Notes: generated by a model not told the origin, from the letters alone. Shown: positions 54,025 through 63,756, numbered from the stretch's first letter. The stretch is DNA of 64,000 nucleotides from Cyanobacterium stanieri PCC 7202 (GCA_000317655.1 CP003940.1:1178001-1242000); one strand, 5' to 3'. Translations and numbers: made by a program.

Positions 54025-55275
54025 TTATTTGGTAAACAGTTTGAAGTAAATACTTTGGAAAAATTCTTTGAGGGGGAAGAAAATATAGGTGATGGGGTTA
54101 ATGGTAACGATGATGTTACGGAAGTCTCTTTGGGCAAGGTTAACGATTTGTTTGGCAACCCAAGACGCCGACATCACACCAACGGGGTTAAGGTTGCTTT
54201 TAAAAGGCCCTAAAATTAGTTTTCTGATGACGCAGGGGGCGTTGGTGCGTCTTAGGGTGACGATGTCGCCCATGGTGCGTTTACTCAACTCATAGAGGGG
54301 GCTAAAGGCTGGGCTTACTTCGGCTTCAGAGGTGTTTACCCAAATTTCTTTGGTGGCTTTTTGGCGATTGGTTTTGACGGTATCGAGGAATAGTTCCATC
54401 ATTCTGATACCTGAGAAGGCATTAACTTGGTAGGAAGTTGCGATCGCCTCTGGACTTTTATCACCATAAACATTGATACCATGATTGATAATGAGTATAT
54501 CAATTTTCTCGAAAAGTTCTCTTAATTCTTCTTCTTTGCCCACCGCCCAAGTAACGGTATTAACGGGAGTAGCCTGATTATTTACCGTGATAGATAATTC
54601 TTGCTCTTTGGAGGTAAGGGCAGTTACCTTTGCTCCTTTTTGGTGTAACTGAGTCATCAAAGCCTCTCCTAACGTGCCACTAGCCCCCGTGACGGCAATT
54701 TTTTTCCCTTTTAGTGAAAGTGCAGTGCCCATAATTCTATCTACTAAAGTGAGTGTGCCACAAAAATAAGCGTCTTGATCATCGAAATGATGGCGCCAAT
54801 GGTAGGTGCGATTGACGAATAAGTTACCGGGTAAACTTTGAAATTCCCCCTGACGGTGGGTAACATCGGTAATGGCATCGGCGTAAGGTATTCCCAAACC
54901 CCGTGCGATCGCCCCTAAACTATATGTTATCGTATAAAAACAACCAGTCCATACCAACCACTGATAATTTTGTGCAACCAACCCATTGGTGATAACTACT
55001 TGAGCAAAAATAACCCCAAATAGAAGAATGACAAGGGATTCAGGTAAATCATTATACCAGTTGGCTTGACGATAAATTTCCTCACTTTTTACTGACAAAT
55101 CAGGTTTGAAAATGCGATGGTGCCAACCATGGAGACGGTATAACGGTTGCCATACATGAGCCAGAAAATGATACAAATCCCTTACCACCTCTACCACTAA
55201 AATAGAAACAAGCGCGATCACTAAGTGGCGCGCAAGCGCGATCGCACCTGCTATCATCAAAGAACTATTGAACAT
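54025..55275 (-). CDS. bifunctional fatty acid hydroxylase (sterol desaturase) / SDR protein
   Basis: The protein has 416 residues. The membrane N-terminal half (about 1-175) carries diiron His motifs HFLAH, HGWHH and HWRHH of the fatty-acid hydroxylase family. The C-terminal half (about 178-400) is a short-chain dehydrogenase (GASGTLGEA, NHGINVYG, YELSKRTMG). The product is unknown; possibilities include modified lipids or long-chain compounds. It forms an operon with pdxH. It precedes the IS200/605 element. Confidence 0.85.
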   Translation of the reverse strand: MFNSSLMIAGAIALARHLVIALVSILVVEVVRDLYHFLAHVWQPLYRLHGWHHRIFKPDLSVKSEEIYRQANWYNDLPESLVILLFGVIFAQVVITNGLVAQNYQWLVWTGCFYTITYSLGAIARGLGIPYADAITDVTHRQGEFQSLPGNLFVNRTYHWRHHFDDQDAYFCGTLTLVDRIMGTALSLKGKKIAVTGASGTLGEALMTQLHQKGAKVTALTSKEQELSITVNNQATPVNTVTWAVGKEEELRELFEKIDILIINHGINVYGDKSPEAIATSYQVNAFSGIRMMELFLDTVKTNRQKATKEIWVNTSEAEVSPAFSPLYELSKRTMGDIVTLRRTNAPCVIRKLILGPFKSNLNPVGVMSASWVAKQIVNLAQRDFRNIIVTINPITYIFFPLKEFFQSIYFKLFTK

Positions 55276-55404
55276 TTAAATTGGACAAATTGTTTATAAT
55301 TTCAAGCATATATTCTATTATATTTTACCAAAAAGTCGGCGTAAAGCCCCTGTCTTTAGACATGGGGATATAAGCCGAGCGACAGACCAACGGGAAGAAG
55401 CAAA

Positions 55405-55797
55405 TCAAACCTTTTGTTGATCTTTCATGTACTGCTTTATCACGGCAAGGGGTGCGCCACCAACCGTAGAGACAAAATAAGAATTTGTCCAAAGACTAGG
55501 TAGGCGAGTTCTGAGGATTTTAAATTCCGCACGCAACAACCTAGAACTACGCCCCTTCATCCGTTTCACTATTTTGTGAATGCCAAACTGAGGGTCACAT
55601 TTAATCAAAAGGTGGATATGGTCTTGATCAGTTTCCATTTCGACAATTTCTACCTGAAGTTCCTCGGCTACCTCTAGGACAATTTGCTTCAAGCGAGTTT
55701 CTATCTCTCCCTCCAGTAATTTTTTGCGATATTTCACGCACCAAACCACGTGATACTGGCAGTTGTAGGTTATATTCCGATGGGATTGAAATTTCAT
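55405..55797 (-). CDS. tnpA: IS200/IS605 transposase TnpA (Y1 HUH)
   Basis: The protein has 130 residues. The HUH motif is H60-I-H62 in DQDHIHLLI and the catalytic Tyr is Y123 in VIKQYMKDQQ. The length and the C-terminal helix are typical. It acts as a dimer on single-stranded ends. It looks intact. tnpB is divergent, 51 bp away. Confidence 0.95.
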   Translation of the reverse strand: MKFQSHRNITYNCQYHVVWCVKYRKKLLEGEIETRLKQIVLEVAEELQVEIVEMETDQDHIHLLIKCDPQFGIHKIVKRMKGRSSRLLRAEFKILRTRLPSLWTNSYFVSTVGGAPLAVIKQYMKDQQKV

Positions 55798-55847
55798 TCG
55801 TCATTATAAGGGTGTGGGGTATATAATACTATAAAGAGGAAACTAAG

Positions 55848-57092
55848 ATGTATGGATGTCAGCAGAATCGGATAAACCCAGACCCTGAACTCAAGGCAGT
55901 GCTAGAGTTTGTGTGTGGAGAGTCAAATAAATTGCATAATTGCGGTACGTATTTAGCTCGACAAATGTATTTCAAGACGGGTCATGCACCCTCAAAATTT
56001 GAGCTACACCGTAAGATGAGTTCCAATCGTCATTATCAGGCGATGTATTCCCAAGTCGCTCAACAATGCCTAACCACTGTGGCGGAGTCTTTTAAGTCTT
56101 TCTTCGGCTTGTTGAAAGGCATAAAAAAAGGTACGGTTACTCAAAGACCAAGATTGCCAAACTACAGGAAACAGGGGTTAAATCTCGTAACCTATCCTAA
56201 ACAAGCTGTCAGGCTAAAAGAACAGGGACTTAGATTCCCTCTGGGTAAACAGGTTAAGGCTTGGTTTGGGATTGATTGTTTTAGGGTGCCTATGCCCTCT
56301 AACTTAAAGTATGGAGATATTCGAGAATATAGAATCTTGCCAAGAAACGGTGAGTTTTATCTCGAATTTGTGTATAAAACAGAAAGTATTGTTGTCGATG
56401 TAGATGAAAATAACGTGCTAGCTATAGATCATGGGCTGAACAATTGGATGACCTGCGTATCCAATGTAGGTACTAGCTTTATAGTGGACGGCAAGCACCT
56501 TAAATCCCTTAACCAGTGGTATAACAAGAGGGTGTCGGTGTTAAAAGAAGGCAGACCTCAAGGGTTTTGGTCAAAACAGTTAGCTCAACGTACGGAAAAA
56601 CGTAATCGCCAGATGCGAGATGCTATTAACAAAGCGGCTAGGTTGGTGGTTAATCACTGCCTAGAGCATAGAATCGGTACAGTGGTCTTCGGTTGGAATC
56701 AAGGTCAAACTCAAGGTATAAATCTAGGTGCTAAAACTAATCAAAGTTTCCTTCAGATCCCTACGGCCAAATTAAAAGACCGCATCGCTCAACTCTGTGA
56801 GCAATACGGTCTAAGGTTTGTGGAAACCGAGGAATCCTATACCAGCAAGGCTTCCTTTGTAGATGCTGATTTTCTACCTACTATCGGTGAAAAACCCGAA
56901 GGGTGGACAGCTTCTGGCAAAAGGGTGGAGCGAGGTTTGTACAAAACCAAAGATGGTATCAGGATTAATGCAGATTGTAATGGATGTGGGAATATCCTAA
57001 GAAAAGTAGCGGCAAAATTGGGGTTAAGCCTCGATGGAGTCAGTAGAGGTGCTTTGATTGCGCCTTTAAAAGTCCGACTTTGGGCTATTTAA
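55848..57092 (+). CDS. tnpB: TnpB RNA-guided nuclease-family protein with altered RuvC-II
   Basis: The protein has 414 residues. RuvC-I Asp is D194 (AIDHGLNNWM) and the RuvC-III Asp is in INADCNGCGN (D376). The RuvC-II glutamate expected in the VVxEDLN-type strand is missing: that strand reads TVVFGWNQGQ. A Glu-rich VETEESYTSK segment (326-334) could supply it. The usual four-Cys zinc finger between RuvC-II and III is not seen. The 3' end overlaps the presumed guide RNA region. Active or not cannot be decided here. Confidence 0.88.
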   Translation: MYGCQQNRINPDPELKAVLEFVCGESNKLHNCGTYLARQMYFKTGHAPSKFELHRKMSSNRHYQAMYSQVAQQCLTTVAESFKSFFGLLKGIKKGTVTQRPRLPNYRKQGLNLVTYPKQAVRLKEQGLRFPLGKQVKAWFGIDCFRVPMPSNLKYGDIREYRILPRNGEFYLEFVYKTESIVVDVDENNVLAIDHGLNNWMTCVSNVGTSFIVDGKHLKSLNQWYNKRVSVLKEGRPQGFWSKQLAQRTEKRNRQMRDAINKAARLVVNHCLEHRIGTVVFGWNQGQTQGINLGAKTNQSFLQIPTAKLKDRIAQLCEQYGLRFVETEESYTSKASFVDADFLPTIGEKPEGWTASGKRVERGLYKTKDGIRINADCNGCGNILRKVAAKLGLSLDGVSRGALIAPLKVRLWAI

Positions 57093-57280
57093 GAATCCCT
57101 CAGATTCATCTGTAGGGAGTATCAACCATGAGAACCAGCAAAAATAAGACTCATCCATAGGTAAACCTAAAACTCAAAACAAATTGAGTCCATCCAGAAA
57201 AAAAGATAATCAGGCACAATATAAATAGTAAATACTTATATAATCCAACTATACGCAAGGAAAAAAAATAGCGCAATTAT

Positions 57281-58261
57281 ATGATGAACATCAATGTCAA
57301 ATATGGACTATTTAAATACGAAGTAAAAGACTATTACTCAATTCTGGGAGTACCCATTGATGCCAACCCCAAAGATATTCGCCTGCGGTATCTCAAAATT
57401 GCCTATCAACTACACCCCGACACCTGCCAAGCCGAAACCCCCGAAGAAAAAGAAAAAGCTAGTCAAATACTCTCAAAATTAGTCAACCCTGCCTATGAAA
57501 ACCTCTATAAAGATAAACTAAGAAAAGAGTGTCAACTAATCCTTGCCGAAACAGGCAGAAGACTTGCCGCCCAAAAAGATGACATTACCATTAGTACAGA
57601 AATTGCCAAAACCCTTCATCAAGAACAAAAAAATCGCAATAAACTCTATCATGAACTCGTAGCCAAAATAGCCACCGATCAATATCAAGATATTAACACC
57701 GTCATAACCAAGATTGCCCTCATCAGTGAGCTAAACATGGTTTACTTGATGTTACAAAATGATACAGAACGTCGCCAAAATGTCTCCCGTAGTTCCTCCT
57801 CCGTGGGCAAAATAGAATCCACTGAACCCATTATTACCCAACAACCTGCCTCAGAAACAACCCCCCAAGCTCAACCCACCCAAGCCCAAAATAGCACCGA
57901 AACCAATCCAACCCAAAATAGACTAGAAAGATTAATTTATAACGCCGAAGAAGCCGCCAAAATAGGCAATCTCGAACAAGCAATTTTAGATATGCGCGAA
58001 GCTCTCAAAGTCGATAATGCTAATCCTCAAGTCCATGGTTTAATCGCCTATTACTACTACAAACAAGGCAACCAAACCTATGGCAAAATTCATTATGGCA
58101 AAGCCTTCTCGCTCAATCCTAACGAACCTATCGTCAAAAAAATCAAAGAGGAATTTTTAGAACCTGAAAAGAAAACCAAAGGTAAACCCACCAAAGGAAA
58201 AGGTAAAAATAAAGACGGTAAAAAAGAAGCTCCAAAAATTTTTGGTATTCGTTTGTGGTAG
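57281..58261 (+). CDS. J-domain and TPR protein
   Basis: The protein has 326 residues. It has an N-terminal J domain (about 17-80) with H45-P46-D47 and YYSILGVPIDANPKDIRLRY, a helical region, a Pro/Gln/Thr-rich linker (about 175-212), a TPR-like region (about 213-285) and a basic Lys/Gly tail (KTKGKPTKGKGKNKDGKK). It probably recruits Hsp70 to a specific client. No Gly/Phe or zinc region is present, so it is not a general DnaJ. Located 54 bp upstream of hisZ. Confidence 0.8.
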   Translation: MMNINVKYGLFKYEVKDYYSILGVPIDANPKDIRLRYLKIAYQLHPDTCQAETPEEKEKASQILSKLVNPAYENLYKDKLRKECQLILAETGRRLAAQKDDITISTEIAKTLHQEQKNRNKLYHELVAKIATDQYQDINTVITKIALISELNMVYLMLQNDTERRQNVSRSSSSVGKIESTEPIITQQPASETTPQAQPTQAQNSTETNPTQNRLERLIYNAEEAAKIGNLEQAILDMREALKVDNANPQVHGLIAYYYYKQGNQTYGKIHYGKAFSLNPNEPIVKKIKEEFLEPEKKTKGKPTKGKGKNKDGKKEAPKIFGIRLW

Positions 58262-58314
58262 GATAAACGGTGAATTTGCCCAAGTTTGTCAAGTAATTAA
58301 ACGAAAATCAGACT

Positions 58315-59526
58315 ATGCTTCACCAAGCCCCTGCAGGCGCTAGAGATTTATTACCCTTAGAAGTTGCTCAAAAAAGCTGGATTAATGATCGTCTTCAGCA
58401 AGTATTCCAAAATTGGGGTTATAAAAGAATTGTCACCTCTACTATTCAATGGCTAGATACTTTGATGGCAGGGGGTGCTATCAAACCCTCCACAGTTATA
58501 CCCTTACAAAACATTGGCGAGGGTAATCTTGCCCTGCGCCCAGAATTAACCGCTTCCATTGCTAGGGCGGCAGTAACTAGAATGCAGAGCGACACCGTAC
58601 AAAGACTATGTTACCGTGCTAATGTATTTCGTAACAGTGCCGAGGGGCATCATGGTAAGCAATTAGAATTTTATCAAGCAGGGGTTGAGCTACTCTTTGC
58701 CCATGGGCTTTTAGCCGATGCAGAAACCCTTTTATTGGTTGCTAATTGTCTGAAAAAGTTAGGTATCCAAGAATGGCAATTACTTTTGGGAGATGCTGGT
58801 TTAACCAAAGGACTATTAAATCAATTTCCTGCTCATTTTCGAGGTGATATTCTTAAATGTCTTGCTAATTTGGATCGCATCGCCCTAGAAAATTTAGATT
58901 TGGATCAAGATTTAAAAACTAAAGCCCTACAGTTGTTCGACTTGAGGGGAAATCCTGAACAAGTTTTAAGCAAAATCAGCACCCTTGACATTGATGATGA
59001 CACTCAAAAGGCGGTAGAACATCTTAAGAGTTTATGGGAATTGGTAAATCATAGCCATGGCTCTAGTTTGCCCATTGTTTTGGATTTAAGTTTGGTGCAA
59101 ACTTTTGATTATTATACGGGCATTGTTTTTGAGGTGGTTGGTTTTAGTGATAGTCAACCCCGTGTATTGGGGCAAGGGGGGAGATATGACCAATTACTAG
59201 GACTTTATCATCCTCAGAAGCAAAATTATCCGGGTATTGGTTTTTCTTTTAATATTGAGGATTTACATAGTTGTCTTTTATCTGGGGTAGATTTACCAAA
59301 GACGACTCCTCCTAGTGATTGGTTGGTGATTCCTGAAAATCCCCAAGCGGCAAAAGTGGCTTTTGATTATGCCCAAAAATTGCGCCACAGTGAGCATATT
59401 GTCAGGGTAGAATTAGAGTTACAATATCGCTCTATGGAACAAATTAAAACTTATGCCCACAATGAGGGTATTAAGTATTTAGCTTGGATTGGAGTTGATG
59501 GTGTTCCTAAAATTGAAGTTATCTAA
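58315..59526 (+). CDS. hisZ: ATP phosphoribosyltransferase regulatory subunit
   Basis: The protein has 403 residues, HisRS-like but without tRNA charging. Segments are HQAPAGARDLLPLE, the LRPELTASIARA arm, and LGQGGRYDQLL with DYYTGIVFEV. It regulates the short HisG enzyme in the first step of histidine synthesis. The N-terminus and length fit HisZ, not HisS. Confidence 0.92.
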   Translation: MLHQAPAGARDLLPLEVAQKSWINDRLQQVFQNWGYKRIVTSTIQWLDTLMAGGAIKPSTVIPLQNIGEGNLALRPELTASIARAAVTRMQSDTVQRLCYRANVFRNSAEGHHGKQLEFYQAGVELLFAHGLLADAETLLLVANCLKKLGIQEWQLLLGDAGLTKGLLNQFPAHFRGDILKCLANLDRIALENLDLDQDLKTKALQLFDLRGNPEQVLSKISTLDIDDDTQKAVEHLKSLWELVNHSHGSSLPIVLDLSLVQTFDYYTGIVFEVVGFSDSQPRVLGQGGRYDQLLGLYHPQKQNYPGIGFSFNIEDLHSCLLSGVDLPKTTPPSDWLVIPENPQAAKVAFDYAQKLRHSEHIVRVELELQYRSMEQIKTYAHNEGIKYLAWIGVDGVPKIEVI

Positions 59527-59548
59527 TTTTTCAAGGTGATAAAAATGT

Positions 59549-60163
59549 ATGGCAAAGTTATCGGTTGAGTTGGAGCGTTATTTTTTGCTTGAGGAAAGGG
59601 GAGATATTATTACCATTGATGACCTTCTTCTTTTGGCGGGCGATCGCATCTTTGGCTTTTTATTAGTGATTTTGTCTTTACCTTCGGCTTTGCCAATTCC
59701 TGCCCCCGGATACTCTATACCCTTTGCCATCGTAATTTTCTTGTTGGCAATCCAATTTATGATTGGTAATCAAATACCTTGGCTACCCAATCGAGTCAAA
59801 AAAGGCACCATGAGAACTATCACAGCAAAGCAATTTGTCCAGAAGGGTTTACCTTGGTTAAAGCGTCTGGAAACCCTAACCAAACCTAGATTTGCTTATA
59901 TTTGTAATAGTTCCATAGGTAAAATCATCTTAGGCATTGCCATGGCACTAATGGCTATTTCCATGATGATACCCATCCCCGGCACCAATACCGCCCCTGC
60001 TATGGGCATTTTTATCATTGCCTTTGGGCTACAAGAAGATGACGGGTTTATCTGCTTAATGGGCTTAATAACTTGTATTGTCGCAGGATGTTTGTCTGCC
60101 TCCATTATCTTCGGAGCAATCATGGGTAGTTCTTCCCTTTGGCAATTTCTCAAAGGAAATTAG
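59549..60163 (+). CDS. ExoD-family membrane protein
   Basis: The protein has 204 residues. ExoD signatures are LLLLAGDRIFGFLLVILSLPSALPIPAPG and the second-half IPIPGTNTAPAMGIFIIAFGLQEDDG; four to five TM helices. The family was named for exopolysaccharide synthesis in rhizobia, and its molecular role is unknown. It is 22 bp after hisZ. Confidence 0.88.
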   Translation: MAKLSVELERYFLLEERGDIITIDDLLLLAGDRIFGFLLVILSLPSALPIPAPGYSIPFAIVIFLLAIQFMIGNQIPWLPNRVKKGTMRTITAKQFVQKGLPWLKRLETLTKPRFAYICNSSIGKIILGIAMALMAISMMIPIPGTNTAPAMGIFIIAFGLQEDDGFICLMGLITCIVAGCLSASIIFGAIMGSSSLWQFLKGN

Positions 60164-60187
60164 TACCCATTTTTTCACTAGCAAACT

Positions 60188-61240
60188 TTACAAGGGTTGA
60201 TCATCGCGCCAATTGCCATCAATAACGGTACCATCACTAAAAGTATATACCCCAGTACCGTTTTTCTTGCCATTGGCAAACTGTCCTTGATAGGTATCCC
60301 CGTTTTCATAATCACACACTACCTGCCCATGGAGTTGATTATTCCGAAACTCCCCCTGACAAACATCACCATTGGCAAAAATAAATCTTCCCTGTCCTTG
60401 AAATTGTCCATCGACAAAATCTCCCTCATAGCGATTACCATTAGGAAATTTATAAGAACCTCTGCCAGACTGTCTTCCGTTAACAAATTGACCCTCATAA
60501 ACTCCTCCATTAGAAAAGGTAAACTTACCCTGTCCATGGGGAATACCATCTTTAATTTCTCCTTGATAAATATCTTCGGCAATATATCTTCTTTCACCAA
60601 CACCAGTTAATCTTCCTTCGGTAAAAGTACCTCGATAACTACCACCATCGGCAAAAGTATAAAATCCTTCTCCGTGGGGTTGATTATTTACCAATGTGCC
60701 CTGGAAGCGATCGCCATTTTCGTATTCACAAACCCCCTCCCCATTAATCTGACCATTTCGCACAGGCCCCTCGCAACTATCACCGTTACTATAAACAAAC
60801 TTACCTCGTCCTTCAGGATTGCCATTTACAAACTCTCCCTCATAACGACTGCCATCGGTAGAGATATAAACACCGTTACCATGGGGTTGTCCATTGACAA
60901 AATCTCCCTCATAACTATCCCCCTCAGCATAAACTCGTTTACCTACTCCCTCAATTTTGCCATCAACAAAACTGCCCTCATAAACATCACCATTGGCAAA
61001 AGTATATTTTCCCTGCCCATGTTTTTGTCCATCAACAAAATCCCCCTCATAAACATCACCATTACTAAAAGTACATTTTCCCCTTCCGTGCAGGTTACCA
61101 TTTCTTAATTGTCCTTCGCATCTACTACCATCAGGAAGATTAATTGTATTTGCTAAAACAGGGGAAATTACAAATAAACTATTGATCATTATCAGACTAA
61201 CAAGGCTCGTTAATAAATGTTTTGGGTATTTTTGATTCAT
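60188..61240 (-). CDS. secreted MORN-repeat protein
   Basis: The protein has 350 residues. A signal peptide (LLTSLVSLIMINSLFVISPVLA) precedes about 13 MORN-type repeats of about 23 residues (YEGDFVDGQKHGQGKYTF). Four or so repeats have C-E-G starts (SRCEGQLRNG, DSCEGPVRNG, DVCQGEFRNN). MORN repeats bind membranes or proteins; the role is unknown. The long open frames on the opposite strand are shadows of these repeats. Confidence 0.85.
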   Translation of the reverse strand: MNQKYPKHLLTSLVSLIMINSLFVISPVLANTINLPDGSRCEGQLRNGNLHGRGKCTFSNGDVYEGDFVDGQKHGQGKYTFANGDVYEGSFVDGKIEGVGKRVYAEGDSYEGDFVNGQPHGNGVYISTDGSRYEGEFVNGNPEGRGKFVYSNGDSCEGPVRNGQINGEGVCEYENGDRFQGTLVNNQPHGEGFYTFADGGSYRGTFTEGRLTGVGERRYIAEDIYQGEIKDGIPHGQGKFTFSNGGVYEGQFVNGRQSGRGSYKFPNGNRYEGDFVDGQFQGQGRFIFANGDVCQGEFRNNQLHGQVVCDYENGDTYQGQFANGKKNGTGVYTFSDGTVIDGNWRDDQPL

Positions 61241-61398
61241 AATCTTTGTATTTTAATTATTCATAAATGTTGTTTTTTTTAGGACTTTTATTAATTATTA
61301 AAAGTTCCTTAATGTCAAAATAAATACTTAGGTTTAAAAAAATATTAAAATATTTAATATTGACAAAAAAATGTTTTTTATTGCTTATAAAAAATAAT

Positions 61399-62961
61399 TT
61401 ATTCAGTCCCATTATTCTCTGTTGATTGTCGTTGACGTTCCCGTTCAGCTTGGGCCTCGGCTTCCCGTTGTTGACGTTCTCGTTCAGCTTGGGCTTCGGC
61501 TTCCCGTTGTTGACGTTCCCGTTCAGCTTGGGCTTCGGCTTCCCGTTGTTGACGTTCTCGTTCAGCTTGGGCTTCGGCTTCCCGTTGCTGACGTTCTCTT
61601 TCTAACTGTTCTTGTCTTTCTTGCCTTTCTCTTTCAAGTTGTGCTTGACGTTCTTCTCTTTCCCTCTGCTCGGCTAACCGTGCCTCCCTTTCTTGTTCTT
61701 CTCTTTTTTGACGAGCAAGGCGGTCAAACTCTGAACCTGCTACGGTAAAGTTAATTCTCACTTGTACAGAAGCATTATTAGTTCCTGGAGCAGAAAATCT
61801 CATTCTTTGAGCGGCGGAAAGTGCCTCCCTGTTTAGTTGACCATTGCTATGTCCATTAACGATACTTACCCCGGCAACATTACCATTACTGTCGAGATTA
61901 ATTCTAACGGTTGCCTGACCTTCTACCCCCTGCAAAGCAGAAGGATAAGATGGCTGACAATTACTAATACACCTAATAGATTCAGGAGCAGGAGGTTGGG
62001 GAGGTTGTGGGCGGCGGCTAGTGGCTTGGTTCTCAATATCTGCGTTATTTGGTGCTGTGACGGTGGGAGAACCATTACCATTGGTAGTGGGGCGATTATT
62101 TTGAGTCAGAGAATTTCTAAGGTTGTTTCTATCCCCTGATTGATTATTGAGGGAGTTAGGAGTACGAGAATTATTGTTGGTAATTCTGCCACTCGAGATT
62201 TGTTGCTCATTATCAAAAAAGGTCGGTCTTTGGTCAGAATTAGCTTCATTACTCATTACTCGGGAGGATGAACCGATGGAGTTACGAAGAGTATTATTTG
62301 AATTATTGTTTTCTAAAGATTGCACTCTTTGGTTTGAATTATTGTTGGTAATTCTGCCGCTTGAGATTTGTTGCTCATTATCAAAAAAAGTCGGTCTTTG
62401 GTCAGAATTAGCTTCATTACTCATTACTCGGGAGGATGAACCGATGGAGTTGCGAAGAGTATTATTTGAATTATTGTTTTCTAAAGGTTGTACTGATGAG
62501 GAAGTAGTGGGGTTCGTTTCGGGGGTAACTTCTGGGTTAACAGCAACAGAATTTTCTTGAGGTTGAGTAGTTTCTGGGGGTGGGGTGGGGGATTCTTGTT
62601 GCTGATTTACAGGGGTTGGAGGCTGAACGGGTTCAACGACCGTAGGTGTTGGCTGAACGGGACTTACAGGAGTGGGGGTATTTTGAACGGGATTTACGGG
62701 GGTTGGATTGGATGATGTGGTAGTAGTGGGGGAAGGTTCAGATTCTTGTGAGGGATTGGTTTCTGGTCTGTCTTTTTGAACCAAAATGAGTTCGATGGGT
62801 TTTGCTTCTTCTTTGGTAATGGGGTTGGGTTGATTGGCAACGATGATCAACAAAACTCCATGAAGGGCGATGGAGCTAAATATTCCGAAGGTTACTAATT
62901 TTTTTGTTTTTTCTGTTTCTTTTTGTCTTTGTTCTAAACACGAGGAGGAGGAGTAGGTCAT
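61399..62961 (-). CDS. TonB-like periplasmic-spanning protein with duplicated segments
   Basis: The protein has 520 residues. It has an N-terminal TM anchor (about 23-43), a Pro/Thr-rich linker (about 55-140), a 56-residue segment repeated twice (about 150-265), a TonB-C domain (about 330-405, SYPSALQGVEGQATVRINLD), and then a long Arg/Glu/Gln coiled coil with four 13-residue repeats (QAERERQQREAEA). A coiled coil after the TonB-C domain is unusual. It would link the inner membrane to outer-membrane receptors; no ExbBD genes are near. Confidence 0.8.
   Translation of the reverse strand: MTYSSSSCLEQRQKETEKTKKLVTFGIFSSIALHGVLLIIVANQPNPITKEEAKPIELILVQKDRPETNPSQESEPSPTTTTSSNPTPVNPVQNTPTPVSPVQPTPTVVEPVQPPTPVNQQQESPTPPPETTQPQENSVAVNPEVTPETNPTTSSSVQPLENNNSNNTLRNSIGSSSRVMSNEANSDQRPTFFDNEQQISSGRITNNNSNQRVQSLENNNSNNTLRNSIGSSSRVMSNEANSDQRPTFFDNEQQISSGRITNNNSRTPNSLNNQSGDRNNLRNSLTQNNRPTTNGNGSPTVTAPNNADIENQATSRRPQPPQPPAPESIRCISNCQPSYPSALQGVEGQATVRINLDSNGNVAGVSIVNGHSNGQLNREALSAAQRMRFSAPGTNNASVQVRINFTVAGSEFDRLARQKREEQEREARLAEQREREERQAQLERERQERQEQLERERQQREAEAQAERERQQREAEAQAERERQQREAEAQAERERQQREAEAQAERERQRQSTENNGTE
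61431..61587. repeat. four tandem 39-bp repeats in the TonB-like gene
   Basis: Units start at 61431, 61470, 61509 and 61548, in frame (13 codons each), nearly identical. They encode the coiled-coil tail. Confidence 0.85.
62168..62503. repeat. two tandem 168-bp repeats in the TonB-like gene
   Basis: Units 62168-62335 and 62336-62503 differ by only a few bases and encode a 56-residue segment (SNNTLRNSIGSSSRVMSNEA and further). The near identity suggests a recent in-frame duplication. Confidence 0.85.
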
Positions 62962-63117
62962 GGTATTTTTGCAAATTAATTGCAGTTAAGATCGTAATAG
63001 TGCCATGGTTAAGATCTTAAATTAATCAATAATATTTTGCAACTATTATTTAACTGAATCTTGAGGTTATGTGAGGGGGGAAATTGGGGAGATGGTGGGC
63101 AATGCCCACCCTACAAG

Positions 63118-63711
63118 TTATTTTGTTGATTTGGGGGAAAATTTGAGTTTTTGAGCGATAAAGAGGTTATGTAATAAGGTTAGGGCAACTGTCCAGAGGG
63201 CATTGATATAAAATACTTGCCATAATACGGGGACGTTGAAGCCGTGTAAGCCTCCCAAGACGACTCCACCAAGCCAAATCATTGCTTGATAAGCAATGTA
63301 ACCGATGACAAGAATTAAGACAATGGCGCAAAGATATTGACGAAAGTTTTTGCTTTGTCTCTCAAATTGTAATAAACCAAAGATAGTGGCTAATAATCCC
63401 CCTAATAAAATAACAATGCCCCATGCAAAGGTGCTAAAGTCGAGGGGATAGTCTCTCATGGTGAACCCGATAATTTGATTTACTAACCAGATGAGGGAAA
63501 TGGTAGTGATAGCTTTGGATTTTGGTAAAGTTTTAGAGGCGATCGCACCGAAGCCCACTAAAGGTAAAGCACAGGTAAACACCACATTGCTAAAACTACC
63601 CAAAGCCAGAAGAGTTATAAACCAAATACGGCTATTATTGACTGTTATTTGACCGTTTACCCAATTAAGGTGACGGGAATTGGTAGGAAACTTAGAAACT
63701 GAAATCGTCAT
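63118..63711 (-). CDS. multi-helix membrane protein
   Basis: The protein has 197 residues with about six hydrophobic segments, including WFITLLALGSFSNVVFTCALPLVGFGAI and TFAWGIVILLGGLLATIFGLL. No family is recognised with certainty. It lies 45 bp downstream of the ferredoxin-like gene on the same strand, so the two probably form an operon; such pairs occur near cobalt/B12 genes in cyanobacteria (inference). Confidence 0.6.
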   Translation of the reverse strand: MTISVSKFPTNSRHLNWVNGQITVNNSRIWFITLLALGSFSNVVFTCALPLVGFGAIASKTLPKSKAITTISLIWLVNQIIGFTMRDYPLDFSTFAWGIVILLGGLLATIFGLLQFERQSKNFRQYLCAIVLILVIGYIAYQAMIWLGGVVLGGLHGFNVPVLWQVFYINALWTVALTLLHNLFIAQKLKFSPKSTK

Positions 63712-63756
63712 GGTAAATACCTCATTAAATAATATTTATTTAGGTTGATAAAACCC

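Larger units (their letters stand above)
55335..57118. mobile_element. IS200/IS605-family insertion sequence (tnpA and tnpB divergent)
   Basis: The element contains divergently read tnpA and tnpB. On the tnpA side there is a hairpin at 55347-55367 (CCCCTGTC / GACATGGGG, with outer TCGGC / GCCGA arms). On the tnpB side a hairpin at 57097-57117 (CCCTCAGA / TCTGTAGGG) follows the stop. Such subterminal hairpins are the single-strand recognition sites of this family. Exact ends cannot be fixed; the family makes no target duplication. Confidence 0.75.

Noticed and set aside
60197-60610. Open frames on the plus strand opposite the MORN gene
   Set aside because: Repetitive sense codons leave the opposite frame open; no start context.
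61422-61748. Long plus-strand ORF opposite the TonB-like gene
   Set aside because: It is antisense to the 39-bp repeats; its VDVPVQLGLRLP repeats come from the sense repeats.
62147-62560. Plus-strand ORF opposite the 168-bp duplication
   Set aside because: It is a shadow of the duplicated segment in the TonB-like gene, without a ribosome site.
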